Counted from the first letter of the stretch, positions 16,003 to 25,739 are shown. The stretch: DNA of 64,000 nt from Streptomyces sp. SKN60 (GCF_026236535.1 NZ_JAHTMW010000006.1:248001-312000); one strand, 5' to 3'. Notes: generated from the sequence alone by a model not told the origin. Translations and numbers: made by a program.

Positions 16003-18072
16003 TCAGGACGGCGGGCCGACGCGGGCGACGAGGAGGGCGATGTCGTCGTCCGCGGAGGCCGGCACGAGATGGGTGAGCAGTCGGTCGCAGAGGGCGGTCA
16101 GGGACGGGACGGGCTCGGCGAGCAGCTCGGTCAGTTCGGCGAGGCGCGTATCGATGTCGCTGTTGCGGGCCTCGACGAGTCCGTCGGTGTACAGGACGAG
16201 CAGGCTGCCGGGCGGCAGGGTGACGTCGGTGGTCGTGAAGGGGACGCCGCCGACGCCCAGCGGCAGACCCGGCGGAACGTCGAGCAGCCGGACGGCGCCG
16301 TCGGGCGAGACGGTCGCGGGCGGCGGGTGCCCGGCGCGGGTGATGCGGCAGTGGCCGGTGGCCGGGTCGACCACGAGGCACAGGAAGGTCGCGATCATCG
16401 GCTCGGCGAGATCGTGCAGGGCGGCCTCCAGCTGGTAGAGGAGCTCCTCGGGCGACAGGTCGAGCCGGGCGAGCGCGCGTACGCTCGCGGCGAGCCGTCC
16501 CATCACCGCCGCGGCCGCGGTGCCGTGGCCCATCACGTCGCCGATGACCAGGGCGGCTCGGCCGCCGTCCAGGGTGATGACGTCGTACCAGTCGCCGCCG
16601 ACCTCGTTCACGTCGCTCGCGGGCAGATAGCGGTGGGCGACCTCGATCCCCGGCGGCGGGGTGATGTGCTGGGGCAGCATGCTGCGCTGCAGGACGGCGG
16701 CGGTGTCGTGTTCCCGGCTGTAGAGGCGCGCGTTGTCGACGCAGACGGCGGCGCGGGCCGCCAGTTCGCCGGCCAGGTCGACCTCGTCCTCGGTGAAGGG
16801 GCCGACCGGCCGGGTCCGGTAGAAGGTGGCGAGGCCGAGGACCACCCCGCGGGCGAGCAGCGGGGTCATCAGGAACGAGTGCACGCCCCGCCGCAGCAGC
16901 TCCGCGGGCCTGGCGGAGTGGCCGGCCGCCGGGGCGACGGCCGCGTCGTCGAACACGGGGATCACGAAGGGGCGGCGCGCGCCGAGGACCCGGGTGTACG
17001 GCGCGTTGGCGGGAAAGGTGAGGGTGCGCCCGAGCGGGGCGAGGACGTCCGGGACGGGTGATCCGGCCAGCGGCGCCTTGGCCAGCCGGCGCAGCATGGC
17101 GCCGCCGACCAGGCCGGCTCCGAGCTCGCCGCCGTTGACCACGGTCTCCAGGACGTCGACGGTGACCGCGTCCGCGAGGTCGGGAACGGCGACGTCGGCG
17201 AGTTCCTGCGCGGTGCGCTCCAGGTCCAGGCTGGTGCCGATCTTGAGGGTGGCCTCGTTGACCAGGGCGAGGTGGCGCCGGCCCGCGTCGGCCTCGATCT
17301 GGGCCTGCTGCTGCGCGGTGATGTCGATGAGGGTGGCGGCGACTCCGATCGGGCGTCCGTCGGCGTCCTCGAGGCGGACGTAGGAGCCCGACCACACATG
17401 GTCGTGGTCCGGGTCGGCCGGGGTGCGGCCGGTGCGGCGGGAGTCCAGGACGGGGCGGCCCTCGTCCAGGGCCCGGCGCATGGACCGTTCCATGTCGGTG
17501 GCGTTGACGTCCGGCAGGATCTCGACCAGCCGGCGCCCTATGTGCGCGGCCTGCGAGAGGCCGTTCATGGCCTCCAGGGCCGGGTTGACGCGGAGGAAGC
17601 GCAGCTGGGTGTCCAGGACCGCGATGCCGACCGGGGACCGGGAGAACAGCCCGTCCCACACGGCCGAAGAGCCGCGGATGTGCCGTGCCGCCTCCGCCTC
17701 GGCGGCGAACACGAGCACGGTCGTCCCGCCCCGGTGCCGGGCCGGGACCGGGCACGCCCAGATCTCCAGGTCCAGCGGGTGCCCCTCCTTGTGCCAGGCG
17801 GTCACCACGCCCATGACCCCGCGCCCGGTGGCCGCGCCCTCCCACAGCGACCGGCCGAGGCTGCGGTCCGCGCCGGGGTGGAGCAGGTCGGCGATGTGCA
17901 GTCCGAGCACCTCGTGGGGGGTGTAGCCGAGCAGATCCTCCGCCGCGTGGTCCCAGCGGACGATGGCCCCGTCGGCGCCGGTGGCCACCACGGCGACGGG
18001 CAGGGCCCCCAGCCAGCCGCCCGCGTCCCGGGCCGCGCTGGTGGTCACTTCCTCGAAGGGCACCTCGTGCAT
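16003..18072 (-). CDS. PAS-PAS-GAF-SpoIIE serine/threonine phosphatase
   Basis: Starting at ATG 18072 gives 689 residues; a GTG two codons upstream with GGGGA before it is equally possible. Residues about 15-125 (GALPVAVVATGADGAIVRWDHAAEDLLGY) and 140-255 (RSPVGIAVLDTQLRFLRVNP) are PAS domains. Residues 265-440 are a GAF domain. The C-terminal 240 residues are a PP2C-type SpoIIE phosphatase with metal-binding VGGDWYDVI and GDVMGHGTAAAAVM. Such proteins dephosphorylate anti-anti-sigma factors (SpoIIAA/RsbV type) and so release alternative sigma factors in response to a ligand or redox cue. No partner anti-sigma gene lies nearby, so it acts on proteins encoded elsewhere. It is divergent from the alginate lyase gene. 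Confidence 0.9.
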   Translation of the reverse strand: MHEVPFEEVTTSAARDAGGWLGALPVAVVATGADGAIVRWDHAAEDLLGYTPHEVLGLHIADLLHPGADRSLGRSLWEGAATGRGVMGVVTAWHKEGHPLDLEIWACPVPARHRGGTTVLVFAAEAEAARHIRGSSAVWDGLFSRSPVGIAVLDTQLRFLRVNPALEAMNGLSQAAHIGRRLVEILPDVNATDMERSMRRALDEGRPVLDSRRTGRTPADPDHDHVWSGSYVRLEDADGRPIGVAATLIDITAQQQAQIEADAGRRHLALVNEATLKIGTSLDLERTAQELADVAVPDLADAVTVDVLETVVNGGELGAGLVGGAMLRRLAKAPLAGSPVPDVLAPLGRTLTFPANAPYTRVLGARRPFVIPVFDDAAVAPAAGHSARPAELLRRGVHSFLMTPLLARGVVLGLATFYRTRPVGPFTEDEVDLAGELAARAAVCVDNARLYSREHDTAAVLQRSMLPQHITPPPGIEVAHRYLPASDVNEVGGDWYDVITLDGGRAALVIGDVMGHGTAAAAVMGRLAASVRALARLDLSPEELLYQLEAALHDLAEPMIATFLCLVVDPATGHCRITRAGHPPPATVSPDGAVRLLDVPPGLPLGVGGVPFTTTDVTLPPGSLLVLYTDGLVEARNSDIDTRLAELTELLAEPVPSLTALCDRLLTHLVPASADDDIALLVARVGPPS

Positions 18073-18242
18073 CGCCACCCGAATTCCCCGTACCTGGGGG
18101 CCCTGGGCGCCCGGGGACGGCTGCTGTTCCTCCCAGTATGGCCGCGCGGCGCCGGGTTCGCCGCGCGACCGGGGCGGGGGCGGCGCCGCCGTCGAGGGCG
18201 GCGAGCACGTGGTGGCATGCCCCGGACATTCCTCAAGTGGCG

Positions 18243-18276
18243 CACGGACCTTCCTTGAGCGACTCACGGACCTTCC
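18243..18276. repeat. 12-bp direct repeat 22 bp apart upstream of the alginate lyase promoter
   Basis: CACGGACCTTCC occurs at 18243-18254 and again at 18265-18276. The 22-bp spacing equals two helical turns, as expected for two binding sites of one regulator on the same DNA face. The pair lies just upstream of the -35 box of the next feature. Confidence 0.5.
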
Positions 18277-18284
18277 CTCACACC

Positions 18285-18313
18285 TTGACGCACATCTGGT
18301 CCAGACCTATGGT
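18285..18313 (+). promoter_or_regulatory. Sigma70-type promoter with a DasR-like dre site, alginate lyase gene
   Basis: TTGACG (18285-18290), a 17-bp spacer and TATGGT (18308-18313) form a good vegetative promoter. The spacer and first -10 base contain TGGTCCAGACCT (18297-18308), which matches 10 of 12 positions of the DasR core TGGTCTAGACCA. A repressor there would block the promoter directly. The 307-bp gap between 18072 and 18380 holds this promoter, the upstream direct repeat and, close to the start codon, the ribosome site GGAAGG; nothing else was seen in it. Confidence 0.55.
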
Positions 18314-18379
18314 CCGCTCAACGCGCTTGTTCATCACGGCAGTTGACGTTCACATACAAGAACGGAAGGTCCCCCCACC

Positions 18380-19558
18380 ATGCGCAGAACCGGACTCCTC
18401 GCGGCCGCCGCCGCCCTCGTCGCCGGTGCCCTCGTCTGGCCGACCGCCCACCGGGCCGCGGCGGCCCCCGCCGTCTTCACCCACCCCGGAGTCACCGTCT
18501 CCCAGGGCCAGTTGGACTTCGCCCGGACCAAGGTGCTGGCCGGCGCCCAGCCCTGGAAGGGCGCGTACGACCAGATGATGGCGAGCAGGTACGCCGACCC
18601 GAACCGCACCCCGAAGCCCCGCGCGGTCGTGGAGTGCGGCTCGTACTCCAACCCCAACTACGGCTGCACCGACGAGCGCGAGGATGCGATCGCCGCGTAC
18701 ACCAACGCCCTCGCCTGGTACGTCACGCGTGACGCGCGCTACGCGCAGAAGTCGATCCAGCTGATGGACGCCTGGTCCGCCGTCATCACGGACCACACCA
18801 ACAGCAACGCCCCGCTCCAGACCGGCTGGGCCGGCTCGTCCTGGCCGAAGGCCGCCGAGATCATCAAGTACACGTACACCGGCGGCTGGCCGAACTCCGG
18901 CCGCTTCGCGACGATGCTGCGCGACGTCTATCTGCCCGAGATCATCAACGGCTCCAACTCCAACGGGAACTGGGAGCTGTCGATGATGGAGGCCGCCGTC
19001 GGCATCTCCGTCTTCCTGGAGGACCGGGCGTCGTACGACAAGGCCATGGCGAAGTTCCGCACGCGCACCGCCGCCTACGTCTACCTCGCCTCCGACGGCT
19101 CGCTGCCGAAGACCGTGCCGAGCCAGAACCTCGACACCCGCGACAAGATCGTCAAGTACTGGCAGGGCCAGTCGACCTTCGTCACCGGTCTCACCCAGGA
19201 GACCTGCCGCGACTTCACGCACACCGGCTACGGCATCTCCGCCCTCTCGCACGTCGCCGAGACCAGCCGGATCCAGGGGCAGGACCTGTACGGCACGGAC
19301 GTCGGCGAGCGGCTGCGCCAGGCGCTCGGCTTCCAGTCCAAGTACGAGCTCGGCACGGCGGCGCCCAGCTGGCTGTGCGGCGGCACCCTGCACCTGGGGC
19401 TGGGCCCCGTCACCGAGGTCGGCTACAACGCCCTGCACAACCGCCTCGGCGTCGCCATGACCAACACCGAGACGCTGACCAGGCGGAACCGCCCGGCCGG
19501 CAGCAACAACCTCTTCGTCGCCTGGGAGACCCTCACCCACGGGGACAACCCCTCCTGA
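18380..19558 (+). CDS. Secreted alginate lyase-family protein
   Basis: The 392-residue product starts with a Sec signal peptide (MRRTGLLAAAAALVAGALVW) with probable cleavage near AAAAPA at residues 26-30. GGAAGG precedes the ATG. The mature part is an (alpha/alpha)n toroid of the Alginate_lyase family: NPNYGCTDEREDAIAAYTNALAWYVT, GWAGSSWPKAAEIIKYT and NGNWELSMMEAAVGISVFLED. The last carries the Asn-Trp-x-x-x-x-x-x-Glu pattern seen in PL5-type lyases, and ETCRDFTHTGYGISALSHVAET may supply catalytic His and Tyr. It would cleave mannuronate-rich polyuronates outside the cell by beta-elimination. The convergent ROK gene ends 23 bp away, and the downstream sugar-uptake genes fit a polysaccharide-use locus. 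Confidence 0.85.
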   Translation: MRRTGLLAAAAALVAGALVWPTAHRAAAAPAVFTHPGVTVSQGQLDFARTKVLAGAQPWKGAYDQMMASRYADPNRTPKPRAVVECGSYSNPNYGCTDEREDAIAAYTNALAWYVTRDARYAQKSIQLMDAWSAVITDHTNSNAPLQTGWAGSSWPKAAEIIKYTYTGGWPNSGRFATMLRDVYLPEIINGSNSNGNWELSMMEAAVGISVFLEDRASYDKAMAKFRTRTAAYVYLASDGSLPKTVPSQNLDTRDKIVKYWQGQSTFVTGLTQETCRDFTHTGYGISALSHVAETSRIQGQDLYGTDVGERLRQALGFQSKYELGTAAPSWLCGGTLHLGLGPVTEVGYNALHNRLGVAMTNTETLTRRNRPAGSNNLFVAWETLTHGDNPS

Positions 19559-19580
19559 GAAGGGTTCGCCCCAAGGCCCG

Positions 19581-20924
19581 TCAGGGGGTGACGCGGTCCG
19601 CGAGGGCCGTCTGCCAGGCGGGGGCCGGGACGCTCGGGGTGGTCTCGGGGCGGCGGCCGCCCCGAGCGAAGAAATCGTCCAGCGGGAGGAGGGCCGCGCC
19701 GACCGTGACCGCCTCGGGGCCCAGGGTGCCGAGGCCCACGACCGTGCGGCTCGCCGGGTAGCGCAGGGCGTACTCGGTCGCGTACCGGGTGACCGTGTCG
19801 AGGAAGCGGGTGCCGAGCTGGAGGCCGGCCCAGCCGCCGACGAGGATCCGCTCGGGCTGGAAGAGGTTGATCAGGTCGGCGAAGCCCGCGCCGAGGTATT
19901 CGGCGGTCTCCTCCAGGACGGTCAGGGCGGTGGCGTCGGGCACGGCGCCCGGCTCGGCGGGGTAGGCGGCGGTGAGCATCGCGGTGAGGGCGGTCTCCTC
20001 GTCGGCGTCCGCCGGCGGGGTGCCGCCCGCCTCGCGCCAGCGGGCGAGCAGGGCCTCGGCGCCCGCGTACGCCTCCAGGCAGCCCCGGGCGCCGCAGCGG
20101 CACCGGCGGCCCCGGACGTCGACGGTGAGGTGGCCCCATTCGAGGGCCCGGGCGGGTCCGAGCGGGTCGGTGACCACGCAGGCGCCGACGCCGGAGCCGA
20201 AGAGGACGGTGACGGCGCTGCGGGCGCCGCGCCCGGCCCCGAACCACATCTCGGCCTGGCCGAGGGTCTTGGCTCCGTTGTCGATCCGGTAGGGGACGGT
20301 GGCGGGGAGGTCGACGGCCGCGCGTAGCAGGCGCTCGAAGGGGACGGCCTCCCAGCCGACGGTCTGGCCGTGGACGACGGCCCCGTCGTCCGGGGTGTGC
20401 GCGACGATGCCGGGGACGCCGACCCCGACGCCGAGGAGCCGGTCCGGCGAGACGTCCGCCGCCCGCAGCACCTCCGCGACGCCGTCCCGGACATGGCCGA
20501 CGACCAGGTCCACGTCGTAACGGGAGGTGCGCGGTCCGGAGCTGGGCAACGCCCGCTCCGTGCGGGCAAGTTCGGCGAGGGTGAGGTCGAAGAGCTCGAC
20601 CCTGACCCGGGTCTCGCCGACGTCGACGCCGATCATGCGGCCGCTGCCGGGGTTGATCCGGAGCAGAGTCTGCGGGCGTCCGCCGGCCGAGTCGACGCTG
20701 CCGGCCTCCTCGACGAGGCCCTCGGCGGCGAGTTCGGCGACCACGTTGCTGACGGATCCGGAGCTGAGCCCGATCGCGGGCCCGAGCATCAGACGGCTCA
20801 TCGGCCCGTCGAAGTACAGCTTCCGCAGTACCGCGGTGCGGTTCTCGCGCCGCAGGTCACGCACCGTACGGCCACTTGTCGCGTGCACGTGGGTTCCCGT
20901 CTGTGAAGTCTTTCGGTGCAACAT
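19581..20924 (-). CDS. ROK family transcriptional repressor
   Basis: Up to 447 residues from ATG 20924; a GTG at 20888 with GGGAA before it is an alternative that gives 435. Residues about 18-80 are the winged-helix DNA-binding domain (NRTAVLRKLYFDGPMSRLMLGPAIGLSSGSVSNVVAEL). The ROK sugar-kinase-like domain follows, with GVDVGETRVRVELFDL, the VLFGSGVGACVV stretch and the zinc-binding pattern RCRCGARGCLEAYAG. Such repressors are relieved by a sugar or sugar phosphate. The gene is divergent from the sugar ABC transporter operon, and the 134-bp intergenic region holds a promoter and a possible operator, so it most likely controls that operon. Confidence 0.92.
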   Translation of the reverse strand: MLHRKTSQTGTHVHATSGRTVRDLRRENRTAVLRKLYFDGPMSRLMLGPAIGLSSGSVSNVVAELAAEGLVEEAGSVDSAGGRPQTLLRINPGSGRMIGVDVGETRVRVELFDLTLAELARTERALPSSGPRTSRYDVDLVVGHVRDGVAEVLRAADVSPDRLLGVGVGVPGIVAHTPDDGAVVHGQTVGWEAVPFERLLRAAVDLPATVPYRIDNGAKTLGQAEMWFGAGRGARSAVTVLFGSGVGACVVTDPLGPARALEWGHLTVDVRGRRCRCGARGCLEAYAGAEALLARWREAGGTPPADADEETALTAMLTAAYPAEPGAVPDATALTVLEETAEYLGAGFADLINLFQPERILVGGWAGLQLGTRFLDTVTRYATEYALRYPASRTVVGLGTLGPEAVTVGAALLPLDDFFARGGRRPETTPSVPAPAWQTALADRVTP

Positions 20925-20940
20925 ACCCGCATTCCAGGCC

Positions 20941-20992
20941 TTGACGCGACCTTCTCACGAGGTTTAACTCACATCCTAAATTAAGCCGATGT
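20941..20992 (+). promoter_or_regulatory. Promoter and possible ROK operator of the sugar transporter operon
   Basis: TTGACG (20941-20946), a 17-bp spacer and TTAACT (20964-20969) form the promoter. Just downstream is an AT-rich patch, rare in this genome, framed by the inverted repeat ACATC/GATGT (20971-20975 and 20988-20992). A repressor bound there would block initiation or early elongation. Confidence 0.5.
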
Positions 20993-21058
20993 CATGAAGG
21001 CGGCCGGGCCCGCCCACGGTGTCGGTCCTCCCGTCGTCCCTGAAAGGGCCCTGGAGCC

Positions 21059-22378
21059 ATGCGCACAATCAGAGCCGCCGTCACCGGTGCCGTCACTCTC
21101 TCCCTCGTCTTCGCCGCCACCGCCTGCGGCGGCGGCACCGCCGGCGGATCGGGCGGCTCCAACTCGCAGCCGAAGACCCTCACCTACTGGGCCACGAACC
21201 AGGGCACCAGCCTGGAGGCCGACAAGAAGATCCTCCAGCCCGAGCTCGACAAGTTCGAGAAGCAGACCGGCATCAAGGTCAAGCTGGAGGTCATCCCCTG
21301 GTCCGACCTGCTCAACCGGATCCTCACCGCCACCACCTCCGGCCAGGGCCCCGACGTCCTCAACATCGGCAACACCTGGAGCGCCTCGCTCCAGTCCACC
21401 GGCGCCCTGCTGCCCTGGGACGAGAAGAACTTCGGCACCATCGGCGGGAAGGACCGCTTCGTCGACTCCGCGCTCGGCTCCACCGGCGCGCCCGGCAAGG
21501 ACCCGGCGGCCGTGCCGCTCTACTCCATGGCCTACGCGCTCTACTACAACAAGAAGATGTTCGCCGACGCGGGCATAGCCAAGCCGCCGACCACCTGGGC
21601 CGAGGTCGACGCCGCCGGCAAGAAGCTCAGCAAGGACGGCAAGTGGGGCATCGGGGTCGAGGGCTCCAACCTGTCCAACAACATCCACCAGGTCTTCGTG
21701 CTCGGCAAGCAGCACGGCGCCGACTTCTTCACCCCCGACGGCAAGGCCGACTTCACCTCCGACGGTGCCGTCGCCGCCGTCAAGCAGTACGTCGACCTGA
21801 TGGCCGCCGGCAAGATCGTCGCGCCCGGCAACGCCGAGTACGCGCAGAACCAGTCGCTCTCCGACTTCGCCAAGAACCGCACCGGCATGGTCCTGTGGCA
21901 GACCCCGCAGCAGACCTTCGCCGCCCAGGGCATGTCCGAGGACCAGTGGGGCGTCGTCCCGGCCCCCGTCGCCTCCGGCGCTCCCGGCCAGGGCGCGCAG
22001 ACCAACTCGATGGTCGCCGGCATCAACATCTCCGTCTTCAAGAACACCAAGAACCTCGACGGCGCCCTCAAGTTCGTGAAGTTCATGACCGGCGACGAGG
22101 AGCAGATCCTCCTCAACAAGACCTACGGCTCCGTCCCGCCGGTCAAGTCCGCGCAGGCCGACCCCGCCTTCGACTCCGCCTCGCTGGCGGTCATCCGCGA
22201 CACCCTCGCCAAGAGCGCCTCCGCCCTGCCGCAGGTCCCGGAGGAGTCGCAGTTCGAGACCGTCGTCGGCACCGCGGTGAAGGAGCTCTTCGCCGACGCC
22301 GCCGCCGGCCGCCCCGTCACCACCGAGTCCGTCAAGGCCAAGCTCGACAAGGCCCAGCAGCAGATGCCGAAGAAGTAG
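21059..22378 (+). CDS. Sugar ABC transporter substrate-binding lipoprotein
   Basis: The 439-residue product has a lipoprotein signal peptide: basic MRTIR, a hydrophobic stretch, and a lipobox ending ATAC with Cys23 as the lipidated residue. A flexible Gly/Ser-rich stretch follows. The mature protein is a cluster-1 periplasmic-type fold: LTYWATNQGT, LDKFEKQTGIKVKLEVIPWSDL, GPDVLNIGNTWSASL and YALYYNKKMFADAGI are family marks of oligosaccharide binders such as CebE and MalE. It is the first gene of an operon with two permease genes and a beta-glucosidase gene, so the likely ligand is a beta-linked oligosaccharide. No ATPase gene is present; in Streptomyces the shared ATPase MsiK usually serves such transporters. 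Confidence 0.93.
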   Translation: MRTIRAAVTGAVTLSLVFAATACGGGTAGGSGGSNSQPKTLTYWATNQGTSLEADKKILQPELDKFEKQTGIKVKLEVIPWSDLLNRILTATTSGQGPDVLNIGNTWSASLQSTGALLPWDEKNFGTIGGKDRFVDSALGSTGAPGKDPAAVPLYSMAYALYYNKKMFADAGIAKPPTTWAEVDAAGKKLSKDGKWGIGVEGSNLSNNIHQVFVLGKQHGADFFTPDGKADFTSDGAVAAVKQYVDLMAAGKIVAPGNAEYAQNQSLSDFAKNRTGMVLWQTPQQTFAAQGMSEDQWGVVPAPVASGAPGQGAQTNSMVAGINISVFKNTKNLDGALKFVKFMTGDEEQILLNKTYGSVPPVKSAQADPAFDSASLAVIRDTLAKSASALPQVPEESQFETVVGTAVKELFADAAAGRPVTTESVKAKLDKAQQQMPKK

Positions 22379-22390
22379 GCAGCACCCGAC

Positions 22391-23383
22391 ATGACCCAGA
22401 CCGCCGTCACTCAGCGGAGTGAGCGCGCGGTGCGCAAGGCCGGACCCGGAGCGGCGCCCGCACAGCGCCGCTCCGGGCGCCGCCGCATCGCCCTCCCGTA
22501 CCTGCTGCTGCTCCCCGCCCTCCTCCTCGAACTCCTCGTCCACCTCGTCCCGATGGTCATGGGCATCGGCATGAGCTTCAAGGAGCTCACCCAGTTCTTC
22601 ATCCGGGACTGGTCGTCCGCGCCCTGGGCCGGACTCGACAACTACCGCGTCGCGATCGACTTCGACGCGCCGGTCGGCCAGGCCCTGCTGAAGTCGTTCT
22701 TCACCACATGCCTGTTCACCCTGGCGTCCGTCGCCCTGTGCTGGCTGCTCGGCACGGCCGCCGCCGTCTTCCTCCAGGAGAACTTCCGCGGCCGCGGCTT
22801 CCTGCGGACCCTCTTCCTCGTCCCGTACGCCCTGCCGGTCTACGCCGCCGTCATCACCTGGGCGTTCATGTTCCAGCGGGACAACGGCCTGATCAACCAC
22901 GTGCTGCACGACCAGCTCGGCATCGGCGACAGCCCCGCCTTCTGGCTCATCGGCGGCAACAGCTTCTGGGCCCTGCTCACCGTCTCCGTGTGGAAGGGCT
23001 GGCCGTTCGCCTTCCTGACCGTCATGGCCGGACTGCAGAACATCCCCCGGGACATGTACGAGGCGGCCGCCCTCGACGGCGCCGGCGTGTGGAAGCAGAT
23101 CCGCCACATCACCCTGCCGTCGCTGCGCCAGGTCAACCAGGTCCTCGTCCTGGTCCTCTTCCTGTGGACCTTCAACGACTTCAACACGCCGTTCGTGCTC
23201 TTCGGCAAGGCGGCGCCCGAAGCGGCCGACCTGATCTCCCTGCACATCTACCAGTCGTCCTTCCTGACGTGGAACTTCGGCACCGGCTCGGCGATGTCCG
23301 TGCTGCTCCTGCTGTTCCTGCTGCTCGTCACGGGCGGCTACCTCCTGCTCACCACCAGGGGAAGGAAGGCCTCCGATGCCTGA
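22391..23383 (+). CDS. Sugar ABC transporter permease (MalF/CebF type)
   Basis: The 330-residue product begins 12 bp after the binding-protein stop. A cytoplasmic N-terminus of about 35 residues is followed by six membrane segments (LPYLLLLPALLLELLVHLV is the first). The EAA loop that contacts the ATPase reads MYEAAALDGAGVWKQIRHIT near residue 220. It pairs with the next gene product, whose start lies within its last codons, and together they form the channel. The C-terminus ends in [10 protein letters not shown]. Confidence 0.93.
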   Translation: MTQTAVTQRSERAVRKAGPGAAPAQRRSGRRRIALPYLLLLPALLLELLVHLVPMVMGIGMSFKELTQFFIRDWSSAPWAGLDNYRVAIDFDAPVGQALLKSFFTTCLFTLASVALCWLLGTAAAVFLQENFRGRGFLRTLFLVPYALPVYAAVITWAFMFQRDNGLINHVLHDQLGIGDSPAFWLIGGNSFWALLTVSVWKGWPFAFLTVMAGLQNIPRDMYEAAALDGAGVWKQIRHITLPSLRQVNQVLVLVLFLWTFNDFNTPFVLFGKAAPEAADLISLHIYQSSFLTWNFGTGSAMSVLLLLFLLLVTGGYLLLTTRGRKASDA

Positions 23384-24242
23384 GCGCGCCCCCCGCTCCC
23401 CCATGGCCGCCCCGCGCTCCTTCCTGTGGACCCGGCGGATCTTCCTCACCCTGCTCACCGGCTTCGTGCTGCTGCCGCTGTACGTGATGGTCTCCAGCTC
23501 CCTGAAGCCCCTGGAGGACGTCTCGGGGAAGTTCGAGTGGATCCCGTCCGGGCTCACGCTCCGCCCGTACGTCGACATCTGGGACACCGTCCCGCTCGCC
23601 GACTACTTCCTGAACTCGCTGGCCGTGGCGGGCGCGGCCACCGTCTTCTCGGTCGCCGTGGCGATCTTCGCCGCGTACGCGGTCAGCCGCTACGACTTCC
23701 GGGGCAAGCGGGTCTTCACGGTCACCGTCCTGTCGACGCAGATGTTCCCCGGCATCCTGTTCCTGCTGCCGCTCTTCCTCATCTACGTCAACATCGGCAA
23801 CGCCACCGGCCTCGCCCTGTTCGGCTCGCGCGAGGGCCTGATCCTCACCTATCTGACCTTCTCGCTGCCCTTCTCCATCTGGATGCTGACCGGGTACTTC
23901 GACTCGATCCCGCGCGAGCTCGACGAGGCCGCCAAGGTCGACGGCTGCGGCCCGGTCGGCGCGCTCTTCCGGGTCATCGTGCCCTCCGCCTTGCCCGGCA
24001 TCGTCGCGGTCGCCGTCTACGCCTTCATGACCGCCTGGGGCGAGGTCCTCTTCGCCTCCGTGATGACCAACGACACCACCCGCACCCTGGCCGTCGGCCT
24101 GCAGGGCTACGCCTCCCAGAACGACGTCTACTGGAACCAGGTGATGGCCGCCTCCCTCGTGGTGAGCGTGCCCGTCGTCGCCGGGTTCCTCCTCCTGCAG
24201 CGCTATCTCGTCGCCGGCCTCACGGCGGGCGCCGTCAAGTGA
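23376..24242 (+). CDS. Sugar ABC transporter permease (MalG/CebG type)
   Basis: The 288-residue product overlaps the previous gene by 8 bp. It has six predicted membrane segments, an early [11 protein letters not shown] periplasmic entry typical of MalG-type subunits, and the EAA loop [23 protein letters not shown] near residue 185. It forms the second half of the import channel and needs an ATPase supplied from elsewhere, probably MsiK. A GTG overlapping its stop opens the same frame as the downstream beta-glucosidase, but a TTG about 100 bp further on has the better ribosome site. Confidence 0.93.
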   Translation: MPERAPRSPMAAPRSFLWTRRIFLTLLTGFVLLPLYVMVSSSLKPLEDVSGKFEWIPSGLTLRPYVDIWDTVPLADYFLNSLAVAGAATVFSVAVAIFAAYAVSRYDFRGKRVFTVTVLSTQMFPGILFLLPLFLIYVNIGNATGLALFGSREGLILTYLTFSLPFSIWMLTGYFDSIPRELDEAAKVDGCGPVGALFRVIVPSALPGIVAVAVYAFMTAWGEVLFASVMTNDTTRTLAVGLQGYASQNDVYWNQVMAASLVVSVPVVAGFLLLQRYLVAGLTAGAVK

Positions 24243-24343
24243 CCCGCCCCGCCCCGGCCGCCACCGCAGTCGCCCCACCCACAGCACCCGCCGCGTCCGA
24301 CGCTCCCTCCGCCGGCCTCCGGCCCGTACCGAAGAGGTTCCCG

Positions 24344-25720
24344 TTGTCCGACTCCCACTCCACCGAACACCGCGCGCTCGACCTGGGGGCCTTCCCTGCC
24401 GACTTCACCTGGGGCACCGCCACCTCCGCCTACCAGATCGAGGGCGCCGTCGCCGAGGACGGCCGCGCCCCCTCCATCTGGGACACCTTCTCCCGCGTCC
24501 CCGGCGCGATCGACAACGCCGACCACGGCGACACGGCCTGCGACCACTACCACCGCTGGCCCGAGGACATCGCCCTGATGAAGGAGCTCGGCACCGACGC
24601 CTACCGGATGTCCGTCGCCTGGCCGCGGGTCGTCCCGGACGGCGAAGGACCGGTCAACGGGGCCGGGCTCGACTTCTACGACCGGCTGGTCGACGGACTC
24701 CTCGACGCCGGCATCACCCCCAACGTCACCCTCTACCACTGGGACCTGCCGCAGGCCCTGCAGGACCGCGGCGGCTGGACCGTCCGCGAGACCGCCGAGC
24801 GGCTCGCCGACTACGCCGGTGTCGTCGCCGAGCGGCTCGGCGACCGGGTCACCCGCTGGGCCACCCTCAACGAACCCCTCTGCTCCGCCTGGATCGGGCA
24901 CCTGGAGGGCCGGATGGCGCCGGGCCTGACCGACCTGCCGGCCGCCGTCCGCGCCTCGTACCATCTGCTCCTCGGCCACGGCCTCGCCACCGCCGCCGTC
25001 CGCGCCGCCGCCCCCGGCGCCCAGGTCGGCCTGGTCACCAACCACTCCACCATCACCCCGGCCTCCACCCGCCCCGAGGACATCGCCGCCGCCCGCCGCG
25101 CCGACGGGCACACCAACCGCTGGTGGCTCGACCCGGTGTACGGGCGCGGCTTCCCCGCCGACATGCGCGAGCTGTACGGGGTCGAACTCCCCGAGCGGCC
25201 GGGCGACCTGGAGCTGATCGCGGCCCCGCTCGACTGGCACGGCCTCAACTACTACTTCCCGGAGACCGTCGCCGACGACCCGGCCGGACCCGTCCCGTAC
25301 GCCCGTGCCGTGCGCCTGCCCGACGTGCCCCGCACCGGGATGGACTGGCAGATCGACGCCGGCGGCCTGGAGGCCTTCCTGCTCCGCCTCACCGAGGACT
25401 ACGGGGTGCGCAGGCTGTACGTCACCGAGAACGGCTCGGCCTTCCCCGACGCCGTCGGCCCGGACGGCGAGGTGCACGACCCGGACCGCGCCGGCTACCT
25501 GGAGCAGCACCTCGCGGCCTGCGCCCGCGCGCTGCGCAAGGGCGCCCCGCTGGCCGGGTACTACGCCTGGTCCCTGCTCGACAACTTCGAGTGGGCCTAC
25601 GGCTACGACAAGCGCTTCGGGCTCGTCCACGTCGACTACGCCACCCAGCGCCGGACGGTGAAGACGAGCGGCCGCCGGTACGCCGACATCATCCGGGCCC
25701 ACCGGACGCAGCAGGCCTGA
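24344..25720 (+). CDS. Glycoside hydrolase family 1 beta-glucosidase
   Basis: The TTG at 24344 has AGAGG six bases upstream and gives 458 residues, the usual GH1 length. The in-frame GTG at 24239 would add a 35-residue Pro/Ala-rich lead. The TIM barrel opens with [19 protein letters not shown]. The acid/base is E177 in TLNEP and the nucleophile is E362 in [27 protein letters not shown] is the aglycone-site block. There is no signal peptide, so it works inside the cell on beta-glucosides brought in by the ABC transporter encoded just upstream, releasing glucose. Cellobiose, laminaribiose or similar disaccharides are the likely substrates. A terminator follows. Confidence 0.92.
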   Translation: MSDSHSTEHRALDLGAFPADFTWGTATSAYQIEGAVAEDGRAPSIWDTFSRVPGAIDNADHGDTACDHYHRWPEDIALMKELGTDAYRMSVAWPRVVPDGEGPVNGAGLDFYDRLVDGLLDAGITPNVTLYHWDLPQALQDRGGWTVRETAERLADYAGVVAERLGDRVTRWATLNEPLCSAWIGHLEGRMAPGLTDLPAAVRASYHLLLGHGLATAAVRAAAPGAQVGLVTNHSTITPASTRPEDIAAARRADGHTNRWWLDPVYGRGFPADMRELYGVELPERPGDLELIAAPLDWHGLNYYFPETVADDPAGPVPYARAVRLPDVPRTGMDWQIDAGGLEAFLLRLTEDYGVRRLYVTENGSAFPDAVGPDGEVHDPDRAGYLEQHLAACARALRKGAPLAGYYAWSLLDNFEWAYGYDKRFGLVHVDYATQRRTVKTSGRRYADIIRAHRTQQA

Positions 25721-25739
25721 CCTGCGGATCAGTGGGGAC

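Noticed and set aside
12281..16438. A 1385-codon plus-strand frame across the GNAT, GH65 and HAD genes
   Set aside because: It lies antisense or out of frame to three genes with intact motifs and has no recognisable product. Only a short piece (15893-15967) of it shows true homology and is listed as a relic.
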